Notes under the pieces: model-generated
What the model saw: the letters and a program-made list of their open reading frames with translations, nothing else
What the model was told of the DNA's origin: nothing
The model's database searches: none
Shown: in pieces, positions 1-7,634 of the stretch
How the letters are laid out: each line of letters starts with the position of its first letter
Numbering within the stretch: position 1 is the first letter of the stretch
Source of the DNA: an uncultured Clostridia bacterium
GTDB taxonomy: Bacteria > Bacillota_A > Clostridia > Oscillospirales > Oscillospiraceae
Reading direction: 5' to 3'
DNA length: 8,407 nt
Assembly: GCA_946408145.1 (NCBI GenBank)
Contig: CAMJQX010000060.1
Location: 1 to 8,407, forward strand
Program-made: the position numbers and the translations under genes

Positions 1-573
1 CTGGACGCGACGGACAAGGCCGTGGAGCTGTGGAAGACCCACAACGCAGGGGGGATGAACAGCCACCATTTGGGTCACATCCTGGCCCAGGCTGACCGCC
101 TCGAGGAGGCGGAACCCTTTCTTTTTGAGGCCATGGCGAAGATCGTCAGCGAGCTGTGCGATACGATCATCGGCTATATCAACTTCTTTTTCAAGCGCGG
201 CGACCTCGACTCCGGCCAGGCGATCCTGCGCCTGGGGATCGACTTTTTCTCCGGCCTGCGGAGGGAGAACAGGCCCAACTTCCTGGACAAGATCAGCGCC
301 GTGCTGTCGGCGACCCTCGCCTGGCCGCAGTTTATGTCGGGGCAGGAGGGGGAGGCGCGCCGGTCCCTGCGCAGCGCCAAAGAGCTTGCCGCGTTCTTCG
401 ACGCTGCCCCCAGCTATGACGAGAGCGACATCCGCTTCATCGGCCGCATCCAGGGCGCCAGCGCCCACGATGACATGGGGGCCACAGCCATGGAGGCCGT
501 CCGTCACGCGGTCAGCGAATTTGACAGCGAGGCGTTTTCCGCTCTTTGGAGCGAAATCGCCGAAGAACAATAA
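1..573 (+). CDS. TPR-like helical protein, C-terminal fragment (hypothetical)
   Basis: The frame is open from base 1 to a TAA at 571-573, so this is the 3' part of a gene that begins left of the window; the GTG at 22 is internal and has no ribosome binding site. About 190 residues are visible. They look wholly alpha-helical and soluble, with no signal peptide or membrane segment. The spacing of small and aromatic residues, for example LGHILAQADRLEEAEPFLFEAM and the later GDLDSGQAILRLGIDFF, resembles tetratricopeptide-type helix pairs, and a later stretch (SGQEGEARRSLRSAKELAAFF) fits a third helical pair. I recognise no catalytic motif. It lies 35 bases before an ABC transporter gene on the same strand and with no terminator between, so the two are probably co-transcribed. 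It may be a regulator or accessory protein of that transporter, but this is only inferred from position. Confidence 0.6.
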   Translation: MDATDKAVELWKTHNAGGMNSHHLGHILAQADRLEEAEPFLFEAMAKIVSELCDTIIGYINFFFKRGDLDSGQAILRLGIDFFSGLRRENRPNFLDKISAVLSATLAWPQFMSGQEGEARRSLRSAKELAAFFDAAPSYDESDIRFIGRIQGASAHDDMGATAMEAVRHAVSEFDSEAFSALWSEIAEEQ

Positions 574-593
574 AATCACAGATATAATGGACG

Positions 594-598
594 AGGAG
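594..598 (+). promoter_or_regulatory. Ribosome binding site of the ABC transporter gene
   Basis: AGGAG lies 10 bases before the ATG at 609 and supports that start. It is in the 35-base gap after the preceding stop codon, consistent with independent initiation within an operon. Confidence 0.7.
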
Positions 599-608
599 TC
601 AAAGCATC

Positions 609-2333
609 ATGACCAAAAAAGAAATCAAGGCGCTTCGCCGCCCATTCATCAGGGAACTGTTCCGGAATAACAAATTCAATTTGGCGATGACCGTGCTCGC
701 CGCTCTGCTGGTCGCCGCGGCGGAGCTGGTGATCTCATGGCTCATCAAGGAGGTCGCCGATTTGATCTCCGGAGAATGCCCCTACGGCTTCGGTACGCTT
801 CTGATCATCACGGGAGGCGCTTTCGCGGTGTTTCTGCTGGGGGGAGTGCTCGACCATGCTTTTCTCTCCGAGTTCCGCGCAAAGGCGATGAGGCAGTATC
901 GGGAATATGTCTTTGACCGGCTCATGGAAAAAGGGATCCAGGCCTTCTCCGGCGAGAACAGCTCGCTCTATCTCTCCGCCCTTTCCAACGACGTGAACAC
1001 GATCGAAACGGACTTCATCGGGAAGCTGCAGAATATCGTTCAGGTCGGCATTGCATTTATCGGCGCGCTGGGGCTCATGATCTGGTGCAGCCCGCTTTTG
1101 ACGCTGATCGCCATCGGCTTCTCCCTGCTGCCCATCATCGTCTCCGTGGTTCTGGGAGACAAGGCGGCAAGGGCGGAAAAGAACGTCTCCGATCAGAAGG
1201 AGCGCTACACCGGAATGCTGAAGGACGCGCTCACGGGCTTTTCGGTGATCAAGAGCTTTAAGGCGGAGAAAAGCATTTCCGATTTACACGATCACAGCAA
1301 CGCGGGCGTAGCGGAGGCCTCGAAAAAGCGAACGAAGGTGAGGGTGCTTGTGTTCTATGCCTCCAGCATCGCCGGTGGGATCCTGCAGATCGGCGTGTTC
1401 TTCGTCGCCGCCGCGCTGGCGCTCTCCGGCAGAGGCATCACGGCCGGTACCGCCATCGTATTCGTGCAGCTTCTCAACTACGTGCTGGGGCCGATCCAGG
1501 CGTTCCCGGAGTTCTTCGCAGGGACAAAGGCCTCCTTCGGGCTGATCGACAAGCTGGCGGATGCGCTGAATAAAAACGTTCCCGATGAGGGCGAGCAGAT
1601 CGCGCCGCAGCTCAGCGAGGGCATTTCGCTCAGGGATCTTGCATTTGCCTATGAGGAAGGAAAACCGGTGCTGTCCGACGTGGATATGGAGCTGCGCGCC
1701 GGCGGCTGCTACGCGCTGGTAGGCGGCTCCGGCAGCGGCAAATCGACGATTTTGAATCTGCTGATGGCGTCCTCAAAGAATTATCAGGGCGAGATCCTCT
1801 ATGACGGGAAAGAGCTCAAAACCGTCTCCACGGGCTCGCTTTACGATCTGGTATCCATCATCCAGCAGAACGTCTTTGTTTTCAACAGCACGATCCGTGA
1901 TAACATCACCATGTTCTCTGAGTTCCCGGAGGAAGAGATCGACCGCGCCGTGCGGCTGTCCGGGCTGAAAAAGCTCATCGATGAAAAAGGGCCGGACTAT
2001 CTCTGCGGCGAGAACGGCTCCGGGCTCTCCGGCGGCGAGCGGCAGCGGATCTCCATCGCGAGGGCGCTGCTGCGCAAGACGCCCGTGCTCTTCGTCGACG
2101 AGGCGACGGCCTCACTCGACGCCGAGACCAGCTTTGAGGTACTGGACGCGATTTTGAAGCTGGACGGCTTCACCCGCGTGCTCGTCACCCACGATCTGGA
2201 CGAGAACATCCTGCGCCGCTGCAGCGGCCTGTTTGCCCTGAAAAACGGCGCGGTCTCCGAGCAGGGCAGCTTCGATGAGCTGATGGAGCGCAAAGGCTAT
2301 TTCTATTCGCTCTTCACCGTATCCCAGCATTGA
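609..2333 (+). CDS. ABC transporter, fused permease and ATP-binding domains (half-transporter)
   Basis: A complete 574-residue type IV (exporter-type) ABC half-transporter. About six membrane segments can be seen at roughly residues 24-46, 61-82, 138-160, 161-182, 246-273 and 276-298. The nucleotide-binding domain follows: A-loop Tyr348, Walker A GGSGSGKST at 372-380, Q-loop Gln420, signature LSGGE at 473-477, Walker B VLFVDE ending in the catalytic Glu498, D-loop SLD at 502-504 and H-loop His528. All ATPase residues are present, so the site should be active. There is no peptidase C39 domain at the N terminus. It would work as a homodimer, or as a heterodimer with a partner outside the window. 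The substrate cannot be read from the sequence; lipids, drugs or peptides are all possible. Transcription appears to end at the stem at 2371-2424. Confidence 0.93.
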   Translation: MTKKEIKALRRPFIRELFRNNKFNLAMTVLAALLVAAAELVISWLIKEVADLISGECPYGFGTLLIITGGAFAVFLLGGVLDHAFLSEFRAKAMRQYREYVFDRLMEKGIQAFSGENSSLYLSALSNDVNTIETDFIGKLQNIVQVGIAFIGALGLMIWCSPLLTLIAIGFSLLPIIVSVVLGDKAARAEKNVSDQKERYTGMLKDALTGFSVIKSFKAEKSISDLHDHSNAGVAEASKKRTKVRVLVFYASSIAGGILQIGVFFVAAALALSGRGITAGTAIVFVQLLNYVLGPIQAFPEFFAGTKASFGLIDKLADALNKNVPDEGEQIAPQLSEGISLRDLAFAYEEGKPVLSDVDMELRAGGCYALVGGSGSGKSTILNLLMASSKNYQGEILYDGKELKTVSTGSLYDLVSIIQQNVFVFNSTIRDNITMFSEFPEEEIDRAVRLSGLKKLIDEKGPDYLCGENGSGLSGGERQRISIARALLRKTPVLFVDEATASLDAETSFEVLDAILKLDGFTRVLVTHDLDENILRRCSGLFALKNGAVSEQGSFDELMERKGYFYSLFTVSQH

Positions 2334-2370
2334 CCGGCGCACACCGGCAGGCCGCCTTGCCCTGTTCATG

Positions 2371-2424
2371 ACAGAAAAACACCTCGGGCAGCTTCACGTT
2401 CAGCTGCCCGAGGTGTTTTTCTGT
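2371..2424. terminator. Bidirectional intrinsic terminator
   Basis: A perfect 23-bp inverted repeat (arms 2371-2393 and 2402-2424, 8-base loop) lies between two convergent genes. The G+C-rich core ACCTCGGGCAGCT is flanked by A5 on the left and T5 on the right, so each strand gives a stem followed by a T tract (GTTTTTCTGTTTT on plus, GTTTTTCTGTC on minus). It should stop both the ABC transporter transcript and the arabinofuranosidase transcript. Confidence 0.9.
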
Positions 2425-2452
2425 TTTCGGCGGAGAGGAGACCGGATGGGGC

Positions 2453-3976
<1,524 letters not shown>

Positions 3977-4022
3977 TCACGCTGCCGCTGCTGAGGCAGA
4001 AAGTTGATTGAACTGCAGGACA

Positions 4023-4050
4023 ATTATATCATAAGAGGCCGGTCAGTCAA
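4023..4050 (-). promoter_or_regulatory. Probable housekeeping-sigma promoter of abfA
   Basis: Read on the minus strand, TTGACT (4045-4050) and a perfect TATAAT (4023-4028) are separated by 16 bases. Transcription would begin near 4016 and give a leader of about 50 bases to the abfA ATG. The -35 matches the TTGACA consensus at five of six positions. No convincing operator palindrome was seen. Confidence 0.75.
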
Positions 4051-4087
4051 TACGGGAAAGAGACGCTTTGCCAGCGGTCACGGCGTT

Positions 4088-4291
4088 ATAATGACTATAG
4101 GATGGCGAAAAGCCAAAGAGCTTTTCGCCGCGCCGCTTTGCGGCGCAGCAAAACAGCATGGCTGTTTTGCCATATATTCATTGCAATGAGCATCGGGCGA
4201 ATGATTCAAAGGATCATTCGCTGCCAAACTTGTCGTTTGGCGGCGAAATCAATCGAATCCTCGATTGATTTCGCCATCCGATGGTCATTAT
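4088..4291. repeat. Hairpin-array element with imperfect terminal inverted repeats
   Basis: This 204-base intergenic element is almost entirely self-complementary. Outer arms: 4088-4095 pairs with 4284-4291 (8 bp), then a 4x4 mismatch, then 4100-4110 pairs with 4269-4279 (11 bp, GGATGGCGAAA). Inside lie adjacent hairpins: A 4104-4113/4120-4129 (10 bp); B 4130-4136/4140-4146 (7 bp); C 4148-4157/4161-4170 (10 bp); a central 12-base palindrome D at 4178-4189; E 4197-4205/4213-4221 (9 bp, extendable by a G-T and a C-G pair); F 4223-4229/4235-4241 (7 bp); G 4242-4256/4261-4275 (15 bp). A abuts B and F abuts G; B-C and E-F are one base apart. The outer 11-bp stem shares bases with A and G, so the two folds exclude each other, though an 8-bp remnant of G could persist. 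No long T tract follows any stem, and no transposase is present. The layout suits a MITE-like or family-specific structured repeat; a structured RNA is the alternative. Structure is seen directly; identity and function are unknown. Confidence 0.8.
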
Positions 4292-4319
4292 TGCGCGAAC
4301 GGGAAGCATATGCTATAAT
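4291..4319 (+). promoter_or_regulatory. Probable promoter of murT-gatD-dus
   Basis: A perfect TATAAT (4314-4319) preceded by the extended -10 TGC (4311-4313) lies 17 bases after a weak -35, TTGCGC (4291-4296). The extended -10 can compensate for the poor -35. Transcription would start near 4326 and give a leader of about 45 bases, which opens with a small 5-bp hairpin (4329-4333/4340-4344). The first base of the -35 is the last base of the hairpin element. Confidence 0.7.
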
Positions 4320-4358
4320 ATTCAATCAGCGGCATATCAGCCGCGCATCCGGAAATAC

Positions 4359-4363
4359 AGGAG
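4359..4363 (+). promoter_or_regulatory. Ribosome binding site that fixes the murT start
   Basis: AGGAG lies 7 bases before the ATG at 4371. The frame stays open upstream to an ATG at 4281, but that codon lies upstream of the promoter -10 and inside the hairpin element, so 4371 is the real start. Confidence 0.85.
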
Positions 4364-4370
4364 CCTTTGT

Positions 4371-5741
4371 ATGAAGATCCGCGCTTTTTTTGCGATATTG
4401 CTCTGCAAGCTGCTGCGCTTCGCGTCCCGCGTGCTGCACCGCGGCGGTACGGCCATGCCGGGGCGCGCGGCGCTGAAGCTCTGCCCGGGCCTGCTGGGGA
4501 TGCTTGCGCGGCAGGTCAAGACTGTCGCCATCACCGGCACCAACGGCAAGACCACCAGCGCACGCATGATCGAGGAGGCCTTTGCGGGACAGGGGCTGGC
4601 ATACCTGACCAACCGCTCCGGCGCGAACATGATCGACGGCATCACCACGGAGTTCGTGATGAACAGCACGCTCTTCGGCAGGGTCAGAAAAGAATACGCC
4701 GTCATCGAGTGCGATGAGGCGGCGGCGGTCACAGTCTTCCCGCAACTGAGGCCCAGAGTCGTCGTGGTGACGAATCTCTTTCGCGATCAGCTCGACCGTT
4801 ACGGCGAGGTGACACACACGCTGGAGAACATTCGCGAGGCGCTGCGCAGCGTGCCGGAGGCGACGCTCTGCCTCAACGCGGACTGTTCGCTTACCGCCTC
4901 GCTCGCGGGAGACCTGCCGAACGAGGTGCGCTGGTTCGGCATCGAGGCAGGCGCTGCCCCCTCCCGGCCGAAGCCCGAGCTCTCCGACGCGACGCACTGC
5001 ATCCGCTGCAAGACCGAGTATGAGTACGACTATGTCAGCTACGGCCATCTGGGCGGCTTCCGCTGCCCGAAGTGCGGGTATCGGCGGCACCGGGCGGATT
5101 ATGCGGTGATCGACGTCGTGGAACAGCGGCCCGACGGCAGCGAGCTTTTGATGGATGTAAGAGGCGAGCAGATGCTGGTCAGCGTGAATCTGCCCGCCAT
5201 GTACAATGTCTACAACGCCGCCGGCGCGCTCGCAGCGGCGGCGGAGATGGGAGTGAACGCCAGAGCGGCGGCCGACGCGCTTGCGCGCTTCCGCTGCGGC
5301 TTCGGCCGGATGGAGCGCTTCGATCTGGCCGGGGGCACGCAGATGATGCTGGTCAAGAACCCCGCCGGCTGCAATCAGGTGATCGAGTACCTGCAGACCA
5401 TGAAGGAGAAGTTCGTCCTCGTGATCTGCCTCAACGACCGGGCCGCCGACGGGCGGGACATCTCCTGGATCTGGGACGCGGACTTCGAGGGCCTGAACGC
5501 GCTGGCAGGAAGGCTCGACGAGGTGATCGTCTCCGGCGACCGGGCGGAGGATATGCGCGTGCGCATCAAGTACGCGGGTATCGACGACAAATGCATCCGC
5601 CTGGAGCGGGACTACGAGACCTTGCTGCGCTCGCTGGAGAAGGAGACGCGGCCGGTGTGCATGATGCCGACCTACACCGCCATGCTGGAGCTGCGCCAGA
5701 CCGTGATCCGTCACTGCGGCGGCGAGGACTTCTGGGCGTGA
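4371..5741 (+). CDS. murT: Lipid II isoglutaminyl synthase, ligase subunit MurT
   Basis: A 456-residue Mur-ligase-like protein. With GatD it amidates the alpha-carboxyl of D-glutamate in lipid II, giving D-isoglutamine, an ATP-dependent step at the inner face of the membrane. The N terminus (about 1-48) is basic and hydrophobic. The central ligase domain begins with the P-loop ITGTNGKTT (54-62), followed by VIECDEAA (111-118) and TNLFRDQLDRYGE (134-146). A four-cysteine zinc ribbon is inserted in this domain: Cys210, Cys213, Cys232 and Cys235, as expected for MurT and unlike MurC-F. The C-terminal DUF1727 domain contains LVKNPAGCNQV (327-337) and DGRDISWIWDADFE (360-373). That second segment is where characterised MurT proteins carry the aspartate completing GatD's catalytic triad, though I cannot fix which Asp. 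The gene is first in an operon with gatD, 101 bases downstream. Confidence 0.95.
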   Translation: MKIRAFFAILLCKLLRFASRVLHRGGTAMPGRAALKLCPGLLGMLARQVKTVAITGTNGKTTSARMIEEAFAGQGLAYLTNRSGANMIDGITTEFVMNSTLFGRVRKEYAVIECDEAAAVTVFPQLRPRVVVVTNLFRDQLDRYGEVTHTLENIREALRSVPEATLCLNADCSLTASLAGDLPNEVRWFGIEAGAAPSRPKPELSDATHCIRCKTEYEYDYVSYGHLGGFRCPKCGYRRHRADYAVIDVVEQRPDGSELLMDVRGEQMLVSVNLPAMYNVYNAAGALAAAAEMGVNARAAADALARFRCGFGRMERFDLAGGTQMMLVKNPAGCNQVIEYLQTMKEKFVLVICLNDRAADGRDISWIWDADFEGLNALAGRLDEVIVSGDRAEDMRVRIKYAGIDDKCIRLERDYETLLRSLEKETRPVCMMPTYTAMLELRQTVIRHCGGEDFWA

Positions 5742-5833
5742 TGTCGGAAGACGCTCCCTCCATTCCGTTTCCGGGGCTTCCGAAGCAAAGCCGCTCCGTC
5801 GTGCTCTGCTTCGGGTAAAATGAATGATTGACT

Positions 5834-5840
5834 GGTGATC
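5834..5840 (+). promoter_or_regulatory. Unusual ribosome binding site that decides the gatD start
   Basis: GGTGATC matches the 3' part of the extended Shine-Dalgarno AGGAGGTGATC and ends 2 bases before the ATG at 5843, placing the GG about 7 bases from the start. The in-frame TTG at 5828 has no such sequence before it and would add five residues (MTGDP) ahead of the family's usual N terminus. Confidence 0.6.
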
Positions 5841-5842
5841 CT

Positions 5843-6580
5843 ATGGAACTGAGAATCTGTCATATGTATCCGGACGTGCTGAACCTCTACGGCGACCGGG
5901 GCAACGTGATGTGCATGCAGAAGCGCCTGAGCTGGCGCGGCATCGAAAACAGCGTGACCCGCCTGCCCATCGGCTCGAACGCGAGCCTCGCGGGCTTTGA
6001 CCTCGTGTTCATCGGCGGCGGTCAGGACTTTGAGCAGCAGGTGCTGCTGGAGGACCTGCACCGCGGCAAGGACCGGGAGATCCTGGCCGCGATCGCCGAC
6101 GACATGCCCTTTCTGACCATCTGCGGCGGCTACCAGATGCTTGGCAGGTATTATGAGACCTACGACGGCGTCCGCTGTGATTTCATCGGCGCGGTCGATC
6201 TGTATACCGTCGGCTCGAAGAAGCGCATGATCGGCAACTACAAGTTTCAGTGTGCCGCCGAATCCGGCGGCAGCCTCGTCGTGGGCTTTGAAAACCACAG
6301 CGGCCAGACCTTCCTCGGCGAGGGCGTGCAGCCGCTGGGCAAGGTGCTCGCGGGCTTCGGCAACAACGGGAAGGACGGCACGGAAGGCGTGCGCTACCGG
6401 AATGTCTTCGGTACCTACAGCCACGGGCCGCTCCTGCCGAAGAACCCCGCCCTATGCGACCATATCCTTCTCACGGCGCTGCGCCGCAAGTACGGTACGG
6501 CCGAGCTTGCGCCGCTCGACGACAGCGCAGAGCTCGCCGCGCATGACGCGATGGCCGCGAAGATCCGGGCACAGGCATGA
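5843..6580 (+). CDS. gatD: Lipid II isoglutaminyl synthase, glutaminase subunit GatD
   Basis: A 245-residue class I (triad) glutamine amidotransferase, the usual GatD length. It hydrolyses glutamine and passes ammonia to MurT for amidation of lipid II D-glutamate. The N terminus MYPDVLNLYGDRGNV (8-22) is typical of the family. Visible catalytic and binding residues are FIGGGQDFEQ (56-65), the nucleophile Cys94 in LTICGGYQMLG (91-101), Arg128 in KKRMIGNY, and His194 in FGTYSHGPLLPKNP. Cys94 and Arg128 fall at the same numbers I recall for Staphylococcus aureus GatD, which is strong support. The triad Glu/Asp comes from MurT in this family, so the pair must act together. There is no signal peptide. 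The last four bases, ATGA, overlap the start of the dihydrouridine synthase gene, suggesting coupled translation. CobB/CobQ-like amidotransferases are the nearest alternative, but the murT neighbour excludes that. Confidence 0.95.
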   Translation: MELRICHMYPDVLNLYGDRGNVMCMQKRLSWRGIENSVTRLPIGSNASLAGFDLVFIGGGQDFEQQVLLEDLHRGKDREILAAIADDMPFLTICGGYQMLGRYYETYDGVRCDFIGAVDLYTVGSKKRMIGNYKFQCAAESGGSLVVGFENHSGQTFLGEGVQPLGKVLAGFGNNGKDGTEGVRYRNVFGTYSHGPLLPKNPALCDHILLTALRRKYGTAELAPLDDSAELAAHDAMAAKIRAQA

Positions 6581-7536
6581 AGCTCGATTTTGCGCCCATG
6601 GAGGGCGTCACCTCCTGTCTGTATCGAAATGTCCACGCCGCGTGTTTTCCCGGCGTGGACCGTTACTATTCGCCTTTTATCGCGCCCGACGGCAGCGGCC
6701 GCTTCAAGGGCGCCGCGCTGCGCGACATCCTGCCGGAGAACAACCGGGACCTCCGTCTGGTGCCGCAGGTGCTGTGCAGCAGGGCGGAGGCCTTTCTGGC
6801 AGTCAGCCGTGAACTCGCGGCCATGGGCTACGGAGAAGTGAACTTGAACGCCGGCTGCCCCTCGGGCACGGTGGTGCCCAAGCACAAGGGCGCCGGCATG
6901 CTGGCCGATTTGAAAAGCCTGGACGTGTTTCTCTCCGAGGTTTTTTCCCGCTGCGAGCTGAAGGTCTCGGTCAAGACGCGGCTCGGTCTGGAGAGTACGG
7001 CGGAGTTTCCCGCCATTCTGGAGGTCTACAACAAATATCCGATCTCCGAGCTCATCATACACGCCCGCGACCGGGCCGGGATGTACAGGAGCGCGCCGGA
7101 TCTTGAAGCCTTTGCCGCGGCCTTTCCGGCCAGCCGCGCACCCGTCACTTACAACGGAAGTGTGGTGGACAGGGCGAGCCTTGAAAGCGTGCTGTCGTTC
7201 GCGCCGGGCCTGGAGCGCGTCATGCTCGGCCGCGGCGCGGTGACCGACCCCGCGTTGTTTCGCGTGCTGCGGGGCGGGGAAGCGCTGCGGCTTGAGGAAC
7301 TGCGCATGTTTCATTCCCGGCTGGAGCGCGCTTTTCTGGAGGCCGGGCTGGGGGAGCATTACACGATCTCGCGGCTCAAGGAAGTCTGGTACTACGCGAT
7401 CGACAAGTTCCCGGACGCCGGGAGGCTGCACAAGGCGATCAACAAGGCGCGGCGGCTGGAGGATTATGACGCGGCGGTCTCCGCTCTCTTTTCTTCCGGC
7501 CTCTATGATCCGACCGCGGTGTTCCGCGGGCGCTGA
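6577..7536 (+). CDS. tRNA-dihydrouridine synthase family protein
   Basis: A complete 319-residue Dus-family flavoenzyme, which reduces uridine to dihydrouridine in tRNA using FMN and NAD(P)H. The TIM-barrel N terminus has the flavin-site motif APMEGVT (6-12). The catalytic acid is Cys94 in NLNAGCPSG (89-97), followed by VVPKHKGAGML. Lys133 in SVKTRLG, His162 and Arg164 in IHARDR, YNGSV (192-196) and MLGRG (216-220) complete the FMN and phosphate site. A helical C-terminal domain, which binds tRNA in this family, ends the protein. Its ATG lies within the gatD stop (ATGA overlap), so it is translated from the murT-gatD mRNA. No functional link between tRNA modification and lipid II amidation is known to me; the operon may simply be housekeeping. 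Which Dus subclass (DusA, B or C type) it belongs to cannot be decided here, and which uridine it modifies is unknown. Confidence 0.92.
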   Translation: MKLDFAPMEGVTSCLYRNVHAACFPGVDRYYSPFIAPDGSGRFKGAALRDILPENNRDLRLVPQVLCSRAEAFLAVSRELAAMGYGEVNLNAGCPSGTVVPKHKGAGMLADLKSLDVFLSEVFSRCELKVSVKTRLGLESTAEFPAILEVYNKYPISELIIHARDRAGMYRSAPDLEAFAAAFPASRAPVTYNGSVVDRASLESVLSFAPGLERVMLGRGAVTDPALFRVLRGGEALRLEELRMFHSRLERAFLEAGLGEHYTISRLKEVWYYAIDKFPDAGRLHKAINKARRLEDYDAAVSALFSSGLYDPTAVFRGR

Positions 7537-7580
7537 GCGCAGAGGCGGATCTGCATTTCTGTTCAAGTCCATCAACGAAA

Positions 7581-7608
7581 ACAGGGAGCGGTGTCAACCG
7601 CTCCCTGT
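7581..7608 (-). terminator. Intrinsic terminator of the binding-repeat gene
   Basis: A perfect 12-bp stem (7581-7592/7597-7608) with the loop GTCA lies between convergent genes. On the minus strand it is followed by TTTTCGTT, a fair T tract. On the plus strand it is followed by CTGATGTTCATC, without a T tract, so it is a poor terminator for the dus operon, although the stem may still protect that mRNA's 3' end. Confidence 0.7.
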
Positions 7609-7634
7609 CTGATGTTCATCTGTTCATCAGAAAC

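Noticed and set aside
582..587. TATAAT between the TPR-like gene and the ABC transporter as a promoter
   Set aside because: No acceptable -35 lies 16-18 bases upstream and the gene has a normal within-operon spacing; an internal promoter cannot be supported.
4002..4014. AGTT-5-AACT inverted repeat in the abfA leader as an operator
   Set aside because: Four-base arms are too short to distinguish from chance.
4281..4370. Thirty-codon N-terminal extension of MurT from the ATG at 4281
   Set aside because: It would start upstream of the promoter -10 inside the repeat; AGGAG and the family N terminus place the start at 4371.
4004..4374. Small plus-strand frames through the hairpin element (4004-4189 and 4102-4374)
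   Set aside because: Their sequence is dictated by inverted repeats, they lack good ribosome binding sites, and the second runs into the murT start.
4326..5714. Long minus-strand open frame (462 codons) across murT
   Set aside because: It is a mirror frame of the well-supported murT gene, with His/Arg/Ala-rich low-complexity translation and no family motifs.
6415..7575. Minus-strand open frame of 386 codons across the Dus gene
   Set aside because: It is antisense to a gene with all Dus motifs and its composition is typical of a shadow frame.
7609..7630. Six-base inverted repeat plus tandem TGTTCATC (7613-7628) as a dus terminator
   Set aside because: The loop is large, the stem is A+T-rich and no T tract follows on the plus strand.
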